NCBI GenBank assembly: GCA_900095095.1
Contig: FMBT01000302.1
Span: 124,001-188,000 of the forward strand
From: Fragilariopsis cylindrus CCMP1102
Taxonomy: Eukaryota > Bacillariophyta > Bacillariophyceae > Bacillariales > Bacillariaceae
Direction: 5' to 3'
Length of the DNA: 64,000 nt
Under the pieces are notes generated by a model. The model was not told the DNA's origin and ran no database searches. It worked only from the letters and a program-made list of their open reading frames with translations. Both the position numbers and the translations under genes were made by a program. Positions within the stretch are counted from its first letter, which is position 1. Every line of letters starts with the position of its first letter. Below are positions 1 to 12,434 of this stretch, one piece after another.

Positions 1-672
1 ATAATTTCCCCCGATTCCAGTACAGTACCCCCCAATCGAAGAATGAAGGAATATCGCGTTGAAATAGTGTCTGAAGGCCAGAAAACCAACGACAGGAAAG
101 AATTATAATCTCCTTCAAGAAGATGGTCAGGTAGAGATATGTAATGCGAAAATCGCGAAATGGTGATACGTTAAAAAAGGACAACTATATGATTCGACTG
201 ATTCGATTGATACAACTACAACGTCTTACGAGACTGGACGCAATCGTGCAACCGCCCGATAGGTATCTTTCTCGTATCGTGGACTCTAAAAGTTACGAAC
301 CGTACAAAAAATTCTAGATAGCGGGAATGAAATTTAGAGATAAAGTCGACTGCGATTGCAGCATGACGGAAATTTTTGAACTACTACTACTGTAGCATGA
401 AACGTTTTTAATAATAATCTTAGCGTGGAAATATCTGATACACACGAGTTAAATTCTCCATCCCTTGAGACGGAGTTGTGTCAATTTTGAAAGAAGAACA
501 AGATCAAGTAAAGAAAAGAATTGTATGCAGTCCTATAGCCACCGAGAAATCGTAGTGATGAGGTGATTTCGGTGAAATGCTCCTGGAGCAGCATATCGAT
601 CGCATAATGCTTATCATTTTTATTTCAAATCGTTTCATACAAAAAGTTGATATCTTTGCACCTATTGAAACA
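1..672. other. Intergenic, no gene seen
   Basis: AT-rich sequence upstream of the GTPase-HA gene. No reading frame with a recognisable domain and no RNA gene is visible. An open frame runs in from about 577, but the first ATG in good context (ACAATGGC) is at 673, so I treat this stretch as promoter and 5' untranslated sequence. Confidence 0.5.
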
Positions 673-3489
673 ATGGCAGAAGATGAGATCATGGACGATG
701 TGGTCGGAATGGAAGTGGAAGTCGACGAAGAAATGAACAAAAATGACGTTGTTGACATTGATAGGCTTTTAGTTCTACTTAAGGCCAGCATAAAAGCTGG
801 CGATTTGATAGCTACAAAACACGTTATGTTATTTATTGGATTGACAGGAGCAGGGAAGGTAAGTCGTCGGGCCAAATTTACATTATTGCGGAACCCATAC
901 ATGCGAAAATAAAGGTGCATCGTATAAATATAGACAAATGGATAGATACTACTCACCGTCGCATCATGATTCCTCTTCACGGTTATTAATAGACGACTAG
1001 TACTTTATATCTCGCTGGAGCAAAATTCAAAGAGGAAGACGTTGATGGGTATGCTCATTTTAAGCCTATTGAAATACCCAATGAAGCTCTATCTGAGTTT
1101 GCTGTATCTGGTGGTGCGAACTCAGTGACAACGACCATTCAAGCTACAACGATCATATTGAAAGGAGAAGAAAATGGACAGCAGGAACGTATCACTATTT
1201 GTGACACACCTGGTTTCGGAGATTCCAAAGGAAATGAGCAGGAAATATCCAACGGCTTAGGAATTGTCCATGCCCTCAAAGGCGCTGCTTCTATCAAGCC
1301 TGTCATTGTCATGGATCATAGGAGTATGGATGGAGGTCGATGGCTTGCCCTTCGAAAGAACCTATCGACTGTTATTTCCATGATGGGACGTGAATCTATT
1401 GATTTTTCACCTTTCTCGTACGTATTTACACGTTGTGAGGGGAAAAGTAAGAACAGAATCTCGAAACAGCTACAAGGTTTTCAAAAATCTATGCGCCAGA
1501 ATCCGCACATGAAAGACAAGGCCATTTTAGATGCGTTATTGACAGACATGATCTGAAAGACACAACCAGGTGAAGCAATTTGTATCGATCCCGAAGAGCC
1601 TGATGATGCACCCGCTACATTAAAGCGATTGTGGAGTGGATCGCGACTGAACGATCCTGCAAACCGTTTCGTTAACTTCTGTTCAAAGGAATCGATGGCT
1701 GCATTATTTATGCAAGTCAGTATCTTAATCCGCGATGTTGAAAGCTCTCTCGGAGCATCTGACCTGGATTCCGCAGCAGACCACCTCCACAAAATGTTAG
1801 GATTAGCTAGTGCACTTTCTCTGCCCGAAGTGGACGAAGCTGTTGAGCATGGAACTACAAAGGCAAGGAAGTTTGTGATCGCATTATCATCTGATATCGA
1901 CAACTTGATTACTCATGTCGATTCCGAGTTTGACCAGAAGTTAAACGATATGTCATCGAAACTGCACCTCCTTTCTCGCACAGGCCCCATTCGTGAAATC
2001 TGTGGAATGGACTTCGATTGTTGTTCTTTCATTAACGGTATCACTGGCAGAATTTTTTCGATGATCAGACAACAGATCACTGATATCAACCCTACTATTT
2101 CAGGAAGCGAATTTGTCCTACAACAATTAATAATGAGATTTATTCTGGTTGTGAAATCTTTCGAGGAAATCTCAGACAATAACGCGATTGAGGCTGAGTA
2201 CTCATCGATGAAAAAGACCACAGAACATTTACTGAATCCTATTTTCGTTGTTCTCGGAGACGCCTTGAATCTCAACGATCCCAAGTCTACTACTTTAAAC
2301 GATTGCCTCCCAAAGCTCAATTTTGTTCTTGCAATGAACGCCTTCTTTCATTCGTCCGAGTTTTCTGCTCTCAACCCAAAGATTTCCCAGTGGAATCTTT
2401 TTGAAACTGAATTAAAGAATATCGTTGATAATATCAGCGATAAGAGCGAAAATTGCGTGACGCATCTCGTAGAACTGGATAAAGCTCTACATGAAGAGCT
2501 TCTGGGAGAAGAGGAGTGGTCTGACGCATCTTTCTTGAAGTTGGATGATATTGCGGAGAGCAAGGAGTTCAGGAATTTCCTCCAGGCTGTTTTGACCTCT
2601 GATTTTGTTGTTATGTCTATCCAAAACGGTTCTACTCCGGACTTGAAGTCTTTGATCCGTGACTTCGACGATGCCGTCAAAAAATTCGTACCTTCCCTCG
2701 TTTTCTTTCTCCAGGGTGAATCCCGGGCCGTCTTTGAAAATGAAAGAGGAGAGGTGAATGAACGGGCCAATAAAGCACTTACCATCATAAGTTCTGTCGA
2801 TTTAGTCCTTACCATAGCCACCACTCTTAGGGAGTTTGATTCTATTATTTTCCAAAAGGCCTTGGAAGAACTGAATGATGTAAAGAGCCGGTCGAATCAC
2901 TTTATAGAAGAGTCGAAAAAGGCTCCCATTCGCCATAAAATCCTTCGTGGAAAAACTCTCGAGCCTACTGAAGAAGAACTAGCCAAGGCAAGCATTAAGG
3001 GAAGTAAAAAATATCTATTTCGATGGTATGAACGGTGCAACGAGTTGAAGGTATACTGGAAGAAACATGGACATTGCAATGTTCCTCGGAAAAATCCAAA
3101 TCTAGGATTGGTAAGTAGAATAATTGTGTGTAGTTTATTATGTATTTGACTAAATCTATAAACTTTCTGACCTTCTCTGGGATGTTTACCAGTGGGTGAT
3201 GGACCAGCGTACGGCGAAGAAAAAGTATGAAGCTGGATTAAAGACGCCAATGACTGATTACAAGTTACAGCATTTGGCCGACATGGATTTTCAGTGGAAC
3301 CGCTATAGTGAAGTGTGGGATCAGCGATTTGAGGAGTTGAGAAAGTACAAGGATGACCATGGACACTGTCGTTTACCCCAGAAGGGGCAGCTAGGCATAT
3401 GGGCGAAGGAGCAGAGAAGAAGTACAGTTCGCGCCCGCAGCAGTAAAGAACGAATTGCTAAGCTGGAAGCAATTGGTTTTTTTGACTAG
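673..3489 (+). CDS. P-loop GTPase with C-terminal helicase-associated (HA) domains
   Basis: Three exons: 673-858, 993-3110 and 3193-3489. Intron 859-992 (GTAAGT...AATAG) splits the P-loop exactly: GLTGAGK is in exon 1 and TTSTLYLAG in exon 2. G3 is visible as DTPGFGDSKG, and a G4-like TRCEG follows about 75 residues later, resembling AIG1/septin-like or other TRAFAC GTPases. A long helical, Ser/Leu-rich middle (about residues 320-760) has no family I can name. The C-terminus holds two HA-type units: W..RCNEL..Y...HGHCNVP, and W..RFEEL.KY..DHGHCRLP followed by LGIWAKEQR. Intron 3111-3192 lies inside the first HA unit. An in-frame TGA at 1554-1556 interrupts exon 2, while the same frame stays open on both sides; CGA to TGA is the simplest explanation, so the gene may be a recent pseudogene or the base may be wrong. 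Start 673 was chosen for its context. GTP binding is supported by motifs; the biological role is unknown. Confidence 0.75.
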
Positions 3490-3817
3490 AAAACGGACAG
3501 AAACTTGATGTTTGCTTAGCTTTTTTCGAACGTTCGCGCGCGCGCTAAATCGAAGATGTTCCAGTACTGTAGACTAAATAGATAATACATGCCAGCACGG
3601 TATATTAAAATTTACATTTTTCAAATTATATTATGGATGTTTTTTAACTTTAAATCTACTTTTATATAGGTCATTAGAAAGCTAACGTATTTTAGTCGGT
3701 TTTTGCCTTGTATAGTATATAGATGTTTTGTTTACTTTTATATAGAGTCATTAGATCGCTAGATTAGCCGGTTCTTGTTTTGTGTTGCCTTGTACTTATA
3801 GTATCCTTTTTATTTTG
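3490..3817. repeat. Convergent 3' spacer with a diverged tandem duplication
   Basis: Spacer between the convergent GTPase-HA and CIA30 genes. A CTTTTATATAG..TCATTAG segment occurs near 3659 and again near 3735, and TTGCCTTGTA occurs near 3703 and 3785. This gives an imperfect duplication with a period of about 76-82 bp. A short alternating CGCGCGCGC run lies near 3536. No coding potential is seen. Confidence 0.5.
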
Positions 3818-5244
3818 TTAAACTACTACTACTGTTGTTGTTATATTGTCGTCATTTATTTCGGTATCGGCATCGTCATCAATCATCCTATTCTGTTCAC
3901 AACTTTTTACTTCTACATATGATTTTTGTTTTTTATTGGAAACAAAAAGCATGTATACAACACTAAATAATGCCATCATTGATGAAATAACACAAAACAA
4001 TGTAAAAATTTGATTTCCTTCTGATAATTCTTGATATCGTTGTTGTACTACATTACCACTCGTAATAATAGCAGCATCCGCAGCAGCAACAACAGCAGCA
4101 GCATCAGAAGATGCATTATCATTATCATTATCATTATTAGTACTACCGGTACTACATCCAATTGCACCAATATAACGTATATCTAATGCAACATCACCTT
4201 CCACACCTTCCCCCCAAAATGACATAGATTTCATATTTTGTAATGTGGATAGTGTTGGACAGTATATATTATTATCTTTACAGGATATTTTGGTTTTACC
4301 TAAAGTTGTGTATTAAACACGCAATATCAGAAGGAAAAAAAAAACATTAGTACAAATATACGTAGTAGGTAAGCAAGACATTATTTCCATCATCAAAAGC
4401 ATAAATAGAAGTAAAAACAACGAACGTACCAGATCCTTCATCCCAATTCGAACTAAATTCATTAAATGGAATGATAATATCCACAAAATCCAGACCGAAT
4501 GGTACTTCTTCATTAAATAATGGAGATTTATATCCCATTGCATGACCACCACCTGGAACACGATCAGTACCAAAACTAATATAGTATCCACTATATTGGG
4601 TTCTAGATCGAATATTAATTGTAATACTGTCACAGGTTGATACATCAGGAAATACTGATTTTGTTGCGAATGGATTAAACGAATGACCTGTTACCATCGT
4701 AATAAATCCAGGTGCATGTAAAAATGGTACAATTGCACATGTACCTTCAAATGTTGCAACACCATTTTCAATAACTAATGAACTTTTTGATTTACCACCC
4801 ATAACAGGATCTACGATATGATATGAGGAATTTGATTTGATTTGATTTGATTTGTTCATTTGATTTGTGTTTGTGTTTGTTCGGAAGAGAATACAGTTTG
4901 ATTCCCAAAAGAATCAAAGTGAATGAATGGATGGATGGATGGATGAGAAGAAGAAAAAAGCAAAGGAGTAAGAAAAAAATTATCGATCGTGTACATGTAA
5001 AACAAAACATTCAGCATTCAGTAGAAAGAAGAAGAAATAACAAACAAGCAAACAGATATACAAATGGTTACTTTACTTTACCATTCATTGTCGTCCATTT
5101 ATTGATTGGTCCATCCGAAAAATCTTCAATCAATATACTATTATTCGCATTCGCATTCGCATTCACATTCACATTCGTTGCTGATGTCGTCGTAATAACA
5201 ATAAGTAATAATGGTGCGACAAAAGCAAATATAAATCCGTTCAT
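3818..5244 (-). CDS. CIA30-domain protein, secreted/type I membrane form
   Basis: Three exons on the minus strand, 5244-5082, 4810-4430 and 4299-3818, total 1026 nt (341 residues). Introns are 4811-5081 and 4300-4429, both GT-AG. Exon 1 encodes a signal peptide (hydrophobic LLLIVITTTSA core) and a short Asn/Ala/Val repeat. The exon 1-2 junction creates the W..MNDPVMGG motif that opens the CIA30 (PF08547) beta-sandwich, followed by TFEG, GFITM, YSGYYISF and the PFNEF segments. Exon 3 carries a spacer, one membrane helix (about 20 residues around MMALFSVVYMLF) and a short charged tail. Classical CIA30/NDUFAF1 is a mitochondrial complex I assembly factor. The signal peptide and membrane anchor here suggest a secretory-pathway or surface role, perhaps as a carbohydrate-binding-like sandwich; that role is inference. 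Confidence 0.8.
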
Positions 5245-6170
5245 TGTCTCTATTTATTTATTCTTTGTAAGCTGTATATACTGAACTGTATATGTATTAT
5301 TTATATTGTATAAATTATATTGTATTGTATAATGGTCCAGTGTATTCTAACTTTTGTATTGATGCTTTTTTCTTATTTTTGCTGTTGTTGTTCACTTCGG
5401 TCACTTTGTAGTAATCTCGAATTACAGTGCGGTAACGTTAGTAAGTAACGTTAAGATTTTTTTCTGCCTTTTGATGACGACGACACAAATAAAAAGATAC
5501 TGACTCGAATTCAATCGTGAATAACTTCGTGTGTGATACTTGCTTAGTTAGTTTTGATATTTAACACGCGTTCAGCACATGCGATTTTTGCGAATTCAAT
5601 TCAGTTCGTGCGTGACTTGATATAGAATAATATAAAGACTTATTTAGTTTTGATCTTTTAAGAAAAGAGATGATGTTCGACGAAAAAATTCGTGCCATGA
5701 ATGAAATCTGCGAAAAGAAGATCTTATCTATCTGTTCGGATATCCTACCCATATAGATAGGTAGGGAAAGAGGCAGAGATAAATGCTATCCTCCTTATAT
5801 GTACGTCCTCCTGCTACCGCACAAATAACGGAAACCCAAAACAAACGATCAAACGAACAAACGAACCAACAAACGAACGAACGAAAATAGACGAACAAAC
5901 GTACTGCACGGTAAAATACCATATATATATACTGGCGACGATGAGAGAGGACGAAACAACGATTCGATATTCGATTTGTATCGATTTGATTTGATTCATT
6001 CGTCATCATTTATTTTCAATTTCAGATTTAAATACTATAGTTAATAGTGTTAATTTATTCAAATTCAAATTCAAATTCAATATCAATATCAATATCAATA
6101 TCAATATATCTTAAATCTTAATCATAAATAGAACCATATTGTTTTTCATCTTTCTGTAATATCTGTTGGA
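5245..6170. other. Intergenic with simple repeats
   Basis: Holds the promoter of the CIA30 gene and the 3' flank of the GT17-like gene. Simple repeats: AACGAACA-like runs near 5830-5900 and CAAATT/CAATAT hexamer runs at about 6059-6106. No gene is supported; small open frames here are low-complexity. Confidence 0.5.
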
Positions 6171-8058
6171 CTAATATAGTACGTTTTTTACATATTCTTT
6201 ATCCAAAAAATATATTGGTTTATTACCACCAAATTCAATATATTCTTCGTTTTCTTCTTTGTTCTTCTTTGGATCTTTTCTATTATTATTAGAATTTGGA
6301 ATTTTTATTTTACCAGTACCAGTACCAGTAGTTTCATTGTCATTCATAATAATATGATGATGATGATTAATATAATATTTATTTGCATTTGTATTATTTT
6401 CATATGCCATATCGGGATATTTTGTATGATTATAGATTGTACCATCATTTCCTAAATTACGATGACATCGAACTGATAGATCTAATTCTTCATTAATTAT
6501 ACTTAATGGATCTTCATATGCCAGTGGTTGCGAATGTCCATATGTACCATACCTATTATATCATAGTAAGAAGCAGCAAGCAACAAGAAGAAGCAAGATG
6601 AAAGGAAACAGATAAGTCAAGTAGGCGGCCGGGGGGAAATGGCGTGGCAACAAGAGAAGAGAAGAAACAAAAAAAAGAAAGTTAACTTACTTATTTCTTA
6701 ATACTTCTAAATCATTAAACCAATTATGAAGATGATATGCTGTACCATACGCTGCTGCAGTATTTTCACCTTGTCTGCCATATCCTTGATTTTTAATATA
6801 TTCTTCTGTATAACTTGTTAAACCATTACTATTACCATTCACTGTACGTATATCACGTCCATCCCATAACGGATATCTATTATTTTCTATAACATCTTTC
6901 GGATATTGGTTATAATCATGTTTACCATAGTCGGATGTTCGTTGTCCATATTCATTGTTATAGTTTCTTGTTGGTGATACTCTACCAGAATTATCACCTA
7001 TACCCAACAAACAATTCCCTACTAGTATATCAGGATGAAACCAACGATCTTTCTTTATACATTTTGGACTTGATTCGTATTGGATTGTGGATAAAATCAT
7101 TTTCGGTTTTTGACATGTGGATCTCTGTAACTTCTCAACTTCAGGACCAGAATAACGCAGAACTGGAAAATCACATACCCAAGAGCATTTAAAAATTCAC
7201 GACTTACAATTTCATCTATATCACTCATTATACCGATATCCCAACGTTCCATTCCCTGTTTCATCCATATTCCTAGTATCAGATTTCTTTGTTCCACTTC
7301 ACGATTCATACCTTCTAAATGTGGATGATTTTTTACTGAACTTCTTGGATTAATTCGGAATTATAATAGTCTATAGTTACAGTCGTTCTATTCGAATCAC
7401 CAAATAATTCACCTTTTATGATTTGAAGAAAATTATGACTTCCTTGATTATAATTTAATGTACGATTTTATTATTATGTGTGGTATTACTTTCCACAAAT
7501 GCTATATTATCATATTTGTTATATACTTCAATGGCATGTATTAATAATAATTCATTACTTTCATCTGCTAACATGGAACCTAAAAATATCTTACGTTTTT
7601 TAGCATATTCATAATAAGAGTGCCTTCTGCATTTTTAATGGTTCAACACCAAATTGTTTACAACGTTTTTCATCTGTTATAGTATTATCAATCCTATTTT
7701 GTTCTTTTTATATAAATCTGGTACTTATATTTTAGTATTTCTTTTTTTTGTTCTTTTGTTGTCGTTGTCGAAATAGATTTCGATTCTTCTTTTTGTTATC
7801 TTGATCTTGATCTTGGGGTGGTAATTGTGGCCCATTGATTTGTTCATTGCTGCTATTGTAGTTATTAAACTTCTCTCCACCAACAGTAATACCATATTGA
7901 TAAGAAATATTCATTAAAGATACTATACACATAAGAAGACCACCAATTTTTAATAATATTATCAATGAGAATGATGACCGTGATGATGATGACGATGACA
8001 AATTCTTCTTCTTCTTCTGGAAAGTTGTGTTCAGCATCATTCTATTGATTTTCCTCAA
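6171..8058 (-). CDS. GT17-like glycosyltransferase, type II membrane protein (frame-broken)
   Basis: The reading frame starts near 8058 or 8040. A membrane anchor (IILLKIGGLLMCIVSLM) follows a short basic/Ser-rich cytosolic tail, then a Gln/Asn/Lys-rich stem. The catalytic region has the hallmarks of family GT17 (PF04724, bisecting GlcNAc transferase-like): FLGSMLADE near 7560-7595, FVESNTTH near 7480-7500, ERWD, and the acidic SDIDEI motif at 7209-7226. A GT-AG intron at 6553-6690 joins ..LRNK to YGTYGHSQP. The coding sequence changes frame several times between about 7100 and 7735, and homologous-looking text continues across every change, so these look like single-base indels and not separate genes. 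Expected location is Golgi or ER. The exact donor and acceptor sugars cannot be read from sequence. Confidence 0.6.
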
Positions 8059-8934
8059 TGAGATTTTGTTTGTATTAAGGTACGTGTTCAGCTAATAAAA
8101 AATAAAGATCAATACTATAATATTGCTTTGTTCTTTTAATAAGCAGCTAAAAGTAAGTAAAGCACAACACTACCTGTTCCTAACTGATGTGTGGCATGTA
8201 TACTATCTATCTCGACTTCAACTTCGACTTCAACTTGTTATTACTGGTCACTTTTTCCTCTGTCATTCTCTGTTTCGTAAAGCTCGTAAGGCATTAATTT
8301 TGTTGAACGAAAATATGTGATGATGAATGAATCAAGCGGAGATGAGCGAGAGATTAAAATTAATTTTGATGTGAACGGATTTTATCAAAATATAAGCACG
8401 AATTATTGAAATGAATTCGAAAAATCAGCCAAGTCACGAATGAGAATTTCCAATTGAGTCGAGTGAGTCGATTATCAGTCAGACACGATTATCAGTCGAG
8501 TGTCGATTATCAGTCGAGTTGTTAATTCTTTCAGTCACGTGCAATTTTCACTTCACCATGATTTACATAATCCCGGATGTGACGATAATTTTTGTTAGTT
8601 CTTTGAATTTCATTCGATTTTATCATAAAATTCCTTCCAATCAAAATTCATGATTTTCGTATCCTTCGCTTTTTAAGAATTACAGTGTATGATCATAATG
8701 TAGTTAAACGAATTTTGATTTTGTGTCCGATGATGAAACACAAACGTCACAGCAATCAATCCGATCATGTCGTTCGAGTTTACGGTAGATATCAGCCAAG
8801 GGAATCAACGAAAACGCACACTTGCATGTGTGTTTACGACAGAACTAAAGACCATACATATCATTACGCATGGTGGCTGCACTGTACTGTAATACGAAGA
8901 AAGAGAAAATAATATCGAATCGAATTAGAGAATA
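8059..8934. promoter_or_regulatory. Divergent promoter region between GT17-like and Mpv17-like genes
   Basis: The two flanking genes are transcribed away from this 0.88-kb spacer. It holds a short repeat at 8461-8520 in which CGATTATCAGTC recurs three times, and CTTCAACTTCGACTTCAACTT at about 8214-8235. No convincing coding sequence is seen; the open frame at 8685-8912 is unsupported. Confidence 0.4.
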
Positions 8935-10119
8935 ATGAAAGTGACACTTCTTTTCATCCTTCTGTTTTATGTGAAGATTGGTTTGGTTTCGTCGTTTCAC
9001 TGCGTTTCCATAATAACATCGACGCCATCGTCATCGTCATCGTCGTCGCTTCAATTACTATCAAGACGTCATCCTTATTGTCATTACAATAAATACGAGA
9101 AGAAGAAGATGCTAGTAATACCACCGTCAACGTCTTCATCGACATCGACATCTTCAACAACAAGACTCAATAATTCGGCGGCAGCTGGTGCTATGATGGA
9201 TGCATTTTGGAAAAATTCACCATATACAGCTGCAGCATTGATTTGTGGTATAAAAGCATCATTAGCAGATTTTGTGGCACAAAAACGTCAGTATAAAAAA
9301 AGAGCCAGTGGTATACCTATTAAAGAGATTTCAGAAGACTTGTTTGTGGACATCGAGAATGATGATGACAAGAACGAGGATAATAATATTAATAGTAATG
9401 AAAAAATCATTAGTATTGAATTAAATCCAAAAGATTCATTAAAAAATTATGCATCGTTAATGAAGCAACCTAAAGAAATGGAATGGCAACGTAATTTTGC
9501 CTATATAGTTTATGGTGCATTATATCAAGGTATGTTTACACTCACTTGTATAACAGAGCAACAGTGAAAATCTCAATTCGTAGGTACAGAAGTATCTCTC
9601 TCGTTCTCACTTTAATTCTTTGCCTTTGCTCCATCTTCATCTCCTCCATATTCTTCATCTTCTTCTTCTTCTTTAGGAATGGTACTAGAATTTGTTTATA
9701 ACCATTTGTATCCATCAATATTTGGTATGGGGACAGGAATACGTTCAGTACTATCAAAGGTAGCATTTGAATTGTTAATACAGGCAACATTCGTTAATTT
9801 ACCCATTGCATATTTGTCAAAAGCAGTTATATATCGTTATTCTTTCAAAGAAGCAATACGACGATATATTGATGACATAAAAAATCATAAACTACTGATA
9901 AAATTTTATTCGTTATGGGGACCAGTACATTGTTTAACATTTGGTATTGTACCACAACATTATCGTATTACATTCACAGCAACAGTATCATTCTTTTGGT
10001 TAATTATTCTATCATCAATCGCATCCAAGACGCCAGTAATCGGTGATGATGATGACGACGAGGATGAATATGAAGAATGTAGTTTAGTTGATGGATTGAC
10101 ATGTAATATTGACGGGTAA
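8935..10119 (+). CDS. Mpv17/PMP22-family membrane protein
   Basis: Two exons, 8935-9529 and 9677-10119, joined across a GT-AG intron (9530-9676) in the middle of Gln-Gly; 1038 nt, 345 residues. The N-terminus has a strong hydrophobic leader (LLFILLFYVKIGLVSS) then Ser/Thr-rich sequence, which could be a bipartite plastid-type or secretory leader. The Mpv17/PMP22 (PF04117) region has SPYTAAALICGIKASLADFVAQK, an acidic insert, YIVYGALYQG, the lumen/membrane segments in exon 2, WGPVHCLTFGIVP..YR and a final helix. The canonical WP..Q.NF..VP..R box is diverged to WGPVHCLTFGIVPQHYR. Family members are four-helix proteins of mitochondrial inner or peroxisomal membranes, proposed to form channels. 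The C-terminal tail is acidic. The downstream neighbour is convergent. Confidence 0.75.
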
Positions 10120-10404
10120 AAGATAGTAGAAGGAAGAAGAAGTGGACGACTTGGATGTGCGGTCTCGGTCGGTCCTGTGATACCGGTATTCAAAAAAGGG
10201 TTGATGTTTGCCAAACCAATTCGGGGCGGATCGGGTCAAGTGAAATGATGCAGCAGTCAGCTAGCTAGCTAAAAATTATATTTTATATGGATTGTGTTAC
10301 ACCTATATAAGTTATACATGTGTTTTTGTTTTGTTTACTATTAATTACAGTACTATCATATATATACATAAATAACAAACATGTGACGTATGAAAATATC
10401 CCAT

Positions 10405-12434
10405 TTACTTAGATACACTGGCTGGTGGTTTATCCGGAGAATTTTGTGGAGAACAAACACTATCAATGACGGTAGAAATAACACCATTTACACCGCTGAC
10501 CATTTCGTCAACTTGTCGTGCGAATACCCTAGTGGCATCTTCCACTTGCTTCTTCTTTGTCATACTTCCTTGACCGCATGGTTTAAAGGAAAGTGATTTT
10601 TCATCCCATTCTTCCTTTAAAACATCAAATATGATTCTTCGTTTTTCAACAGTATCATAAGGAGGGTAAAAATTAGGTGGGAAGAAATGTGTAGTATTTT
10701 CACGATCCGTAAAGAGCCAAATACCACTATGACAACTGTCGGCAGGAGTGACAGCAGTAACGTCTCCCGTTTTCATTTCTTTTTCTTCTTCTGTTAGAGG
10801 GTCGTCGGTGGTGGTGTCCTCCTCCTCCTCTTCCTTCTTGACATTTTCGGCATTGACAACAGCAGCAGCAGCAGCAGTTCCTTCGTCTTCTTTTTCTAAT
10901 GCAGTGGATGTAGATTCAGTTTCTGTTATATCTTCCTCCTCCTTGGATGCTGTTAAATTTGACACGAAAGAATCTTTCGAATCTGCTACACGTACTAAAT
11001 CATTCCAGGTATGACGATACATACCTGTCCCTTCATTCTTTTCAGTCTCGGTCGAACCGGCTGTATCTAATGTCGGAATTTCAGGAGCTTGATCTTTGTC
11101 TTCATCCTCGTTGTCATCCTCGGCGGTAACTTTTTCTTCGTCATCCTCTGTAAATTTGGTATCTACTGCCTCTATCTCCTCTCTTTCTTTGACAATCTCA
11201 TCTTCCTCCTCGATGTCGTTGTCTTCGGCTACGTCATCGTCATCGCCATCGCCATCACCATAGCCTTCATCAAGCGAAACTTCTAAATTACTTGTTGCTC
11301 TAGCAGTGAATGCGAACGGAGGGGATGTTGGTGTTACTTCGTCATCATCATCACCACCGCATTCCTTCTTTTCTTCACCGTAACGTTCATCGTCGTGATT
11401 CACCTTTTCGGTGATTACATTATCTACTGTTGCCTCTGCTGCATCAGATGGTGCCGCTACTACTTCTTCGTCTACGGCCTCCTTGTCCGCAACAATATCA
11501 GCACTAGTAACATCGGAATTTGAGGGGGTTTCTTCTACTACTTCTTCTTCTGTTTCTGTTACTGGTAGGGGTGTTCCATTCAATGCACGTGGAATAGTAT
11601 TTAAAGGTTGTGGACCGTTGGTACGCCACGCTTCGATTGCTCTGTCACATTTTTCAAAATACAATTTTCGATGCTGTTTTTGTTGTTATAGAAAATAAAT
11701 GTTAGTTTTGGGGTAGGCATCATAGAATAGAATAGAATAGAATGCAATAGAACAGAACAGAACAGAACATTACGAGAGGCGTGACATGACTAAATAAAAC
11801 TCACCTCATTAGATCGGAATTCTGCTTTTCGTACTATTGTGGAATGGAATGGACCAGGACAAAATCTGGATGGAAATACAAATGTTTTAAATAATTGATT
11901 ATGAATAAAACGTAATTGCCAATTAATAGGTAGTGGTGCAGTACAAAATTGATTAAAATCATTATCGATCATACCAATCGGAATTTCTGGTTCCATATCA
12001 AAACGAATTTCTAATTCCGGTGGCTTGTCTGGATTAGCAATCACACTTGTTGGTAGAACATCAATTTGTGGTATTAAAATTTGATTATTCTCGGTAGTAC
12101 TACTTGTCATTATTTGTAATAACTCAGTAATATCTAGTCCACCCCAATCCTTACGGTATGTACCGATACGCATTAATTCAACATGACCAGAATCTTTTGC
12201 TGCTAATTTATATGAATTTGGTGGTCCTGGTTCACCACCACCCACTAACCAACCATCGTCATTGGTTGCTGCAATAAAGTCATATTCACGATCTAATACA
12301 TTATTTAAATCAAATGCAGTTTGATGTGTATAGGATTCCGAATTTCCTTCTACAGGATGATTCCGTGCCAAAGATAAACCAATAAATGCAAGTCCATCGA
12401 CTTTTGATTTAGATTGATCTAAAACAGGTGGCAT
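10405..12434 (-). CDS. Unknown protein with conserved N- and C-terminal blocks and an acidic linker
   Basis: Two exons, 12434-11805 and 11673-10405, with a GT-AG intron at 11674-11804; 1899 nt, 632 residues. I do not recognise the family. The first 210 residues look folded (FIGLSLARNHP, IGTYRKDWGG, RFCPGPFHSTIVRKAEF), and the junction reads FRSNE/HRKLYFEKCDRAIEAW. About 270 residues of Glu/Asp/Thr-rich low-complexity sequence follow. A second conserved-looking block contains MYRHTWNDLVR, and a third contains SCHSGIWLFTDRENTTHFFPPNFYPPY written here only in part: key residues are the Cys, Trp-Leu-Phe and the Phe-Pro-Pro-Asn-Phe-Tyr-Pro-Pro-Tyr run. There is no signal peptide or membrane helix. 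The Phe/Tyr/Pro-rich C-terminal motif suggests a lineage-specific domain. Confidence 0.65.

Noticed and set aside
1554-1556. Selenocysteine reading of the internal TGA
   Set aside because: No redox-type context or sensible homology around the codon; a CGA to TGA change is simpler.
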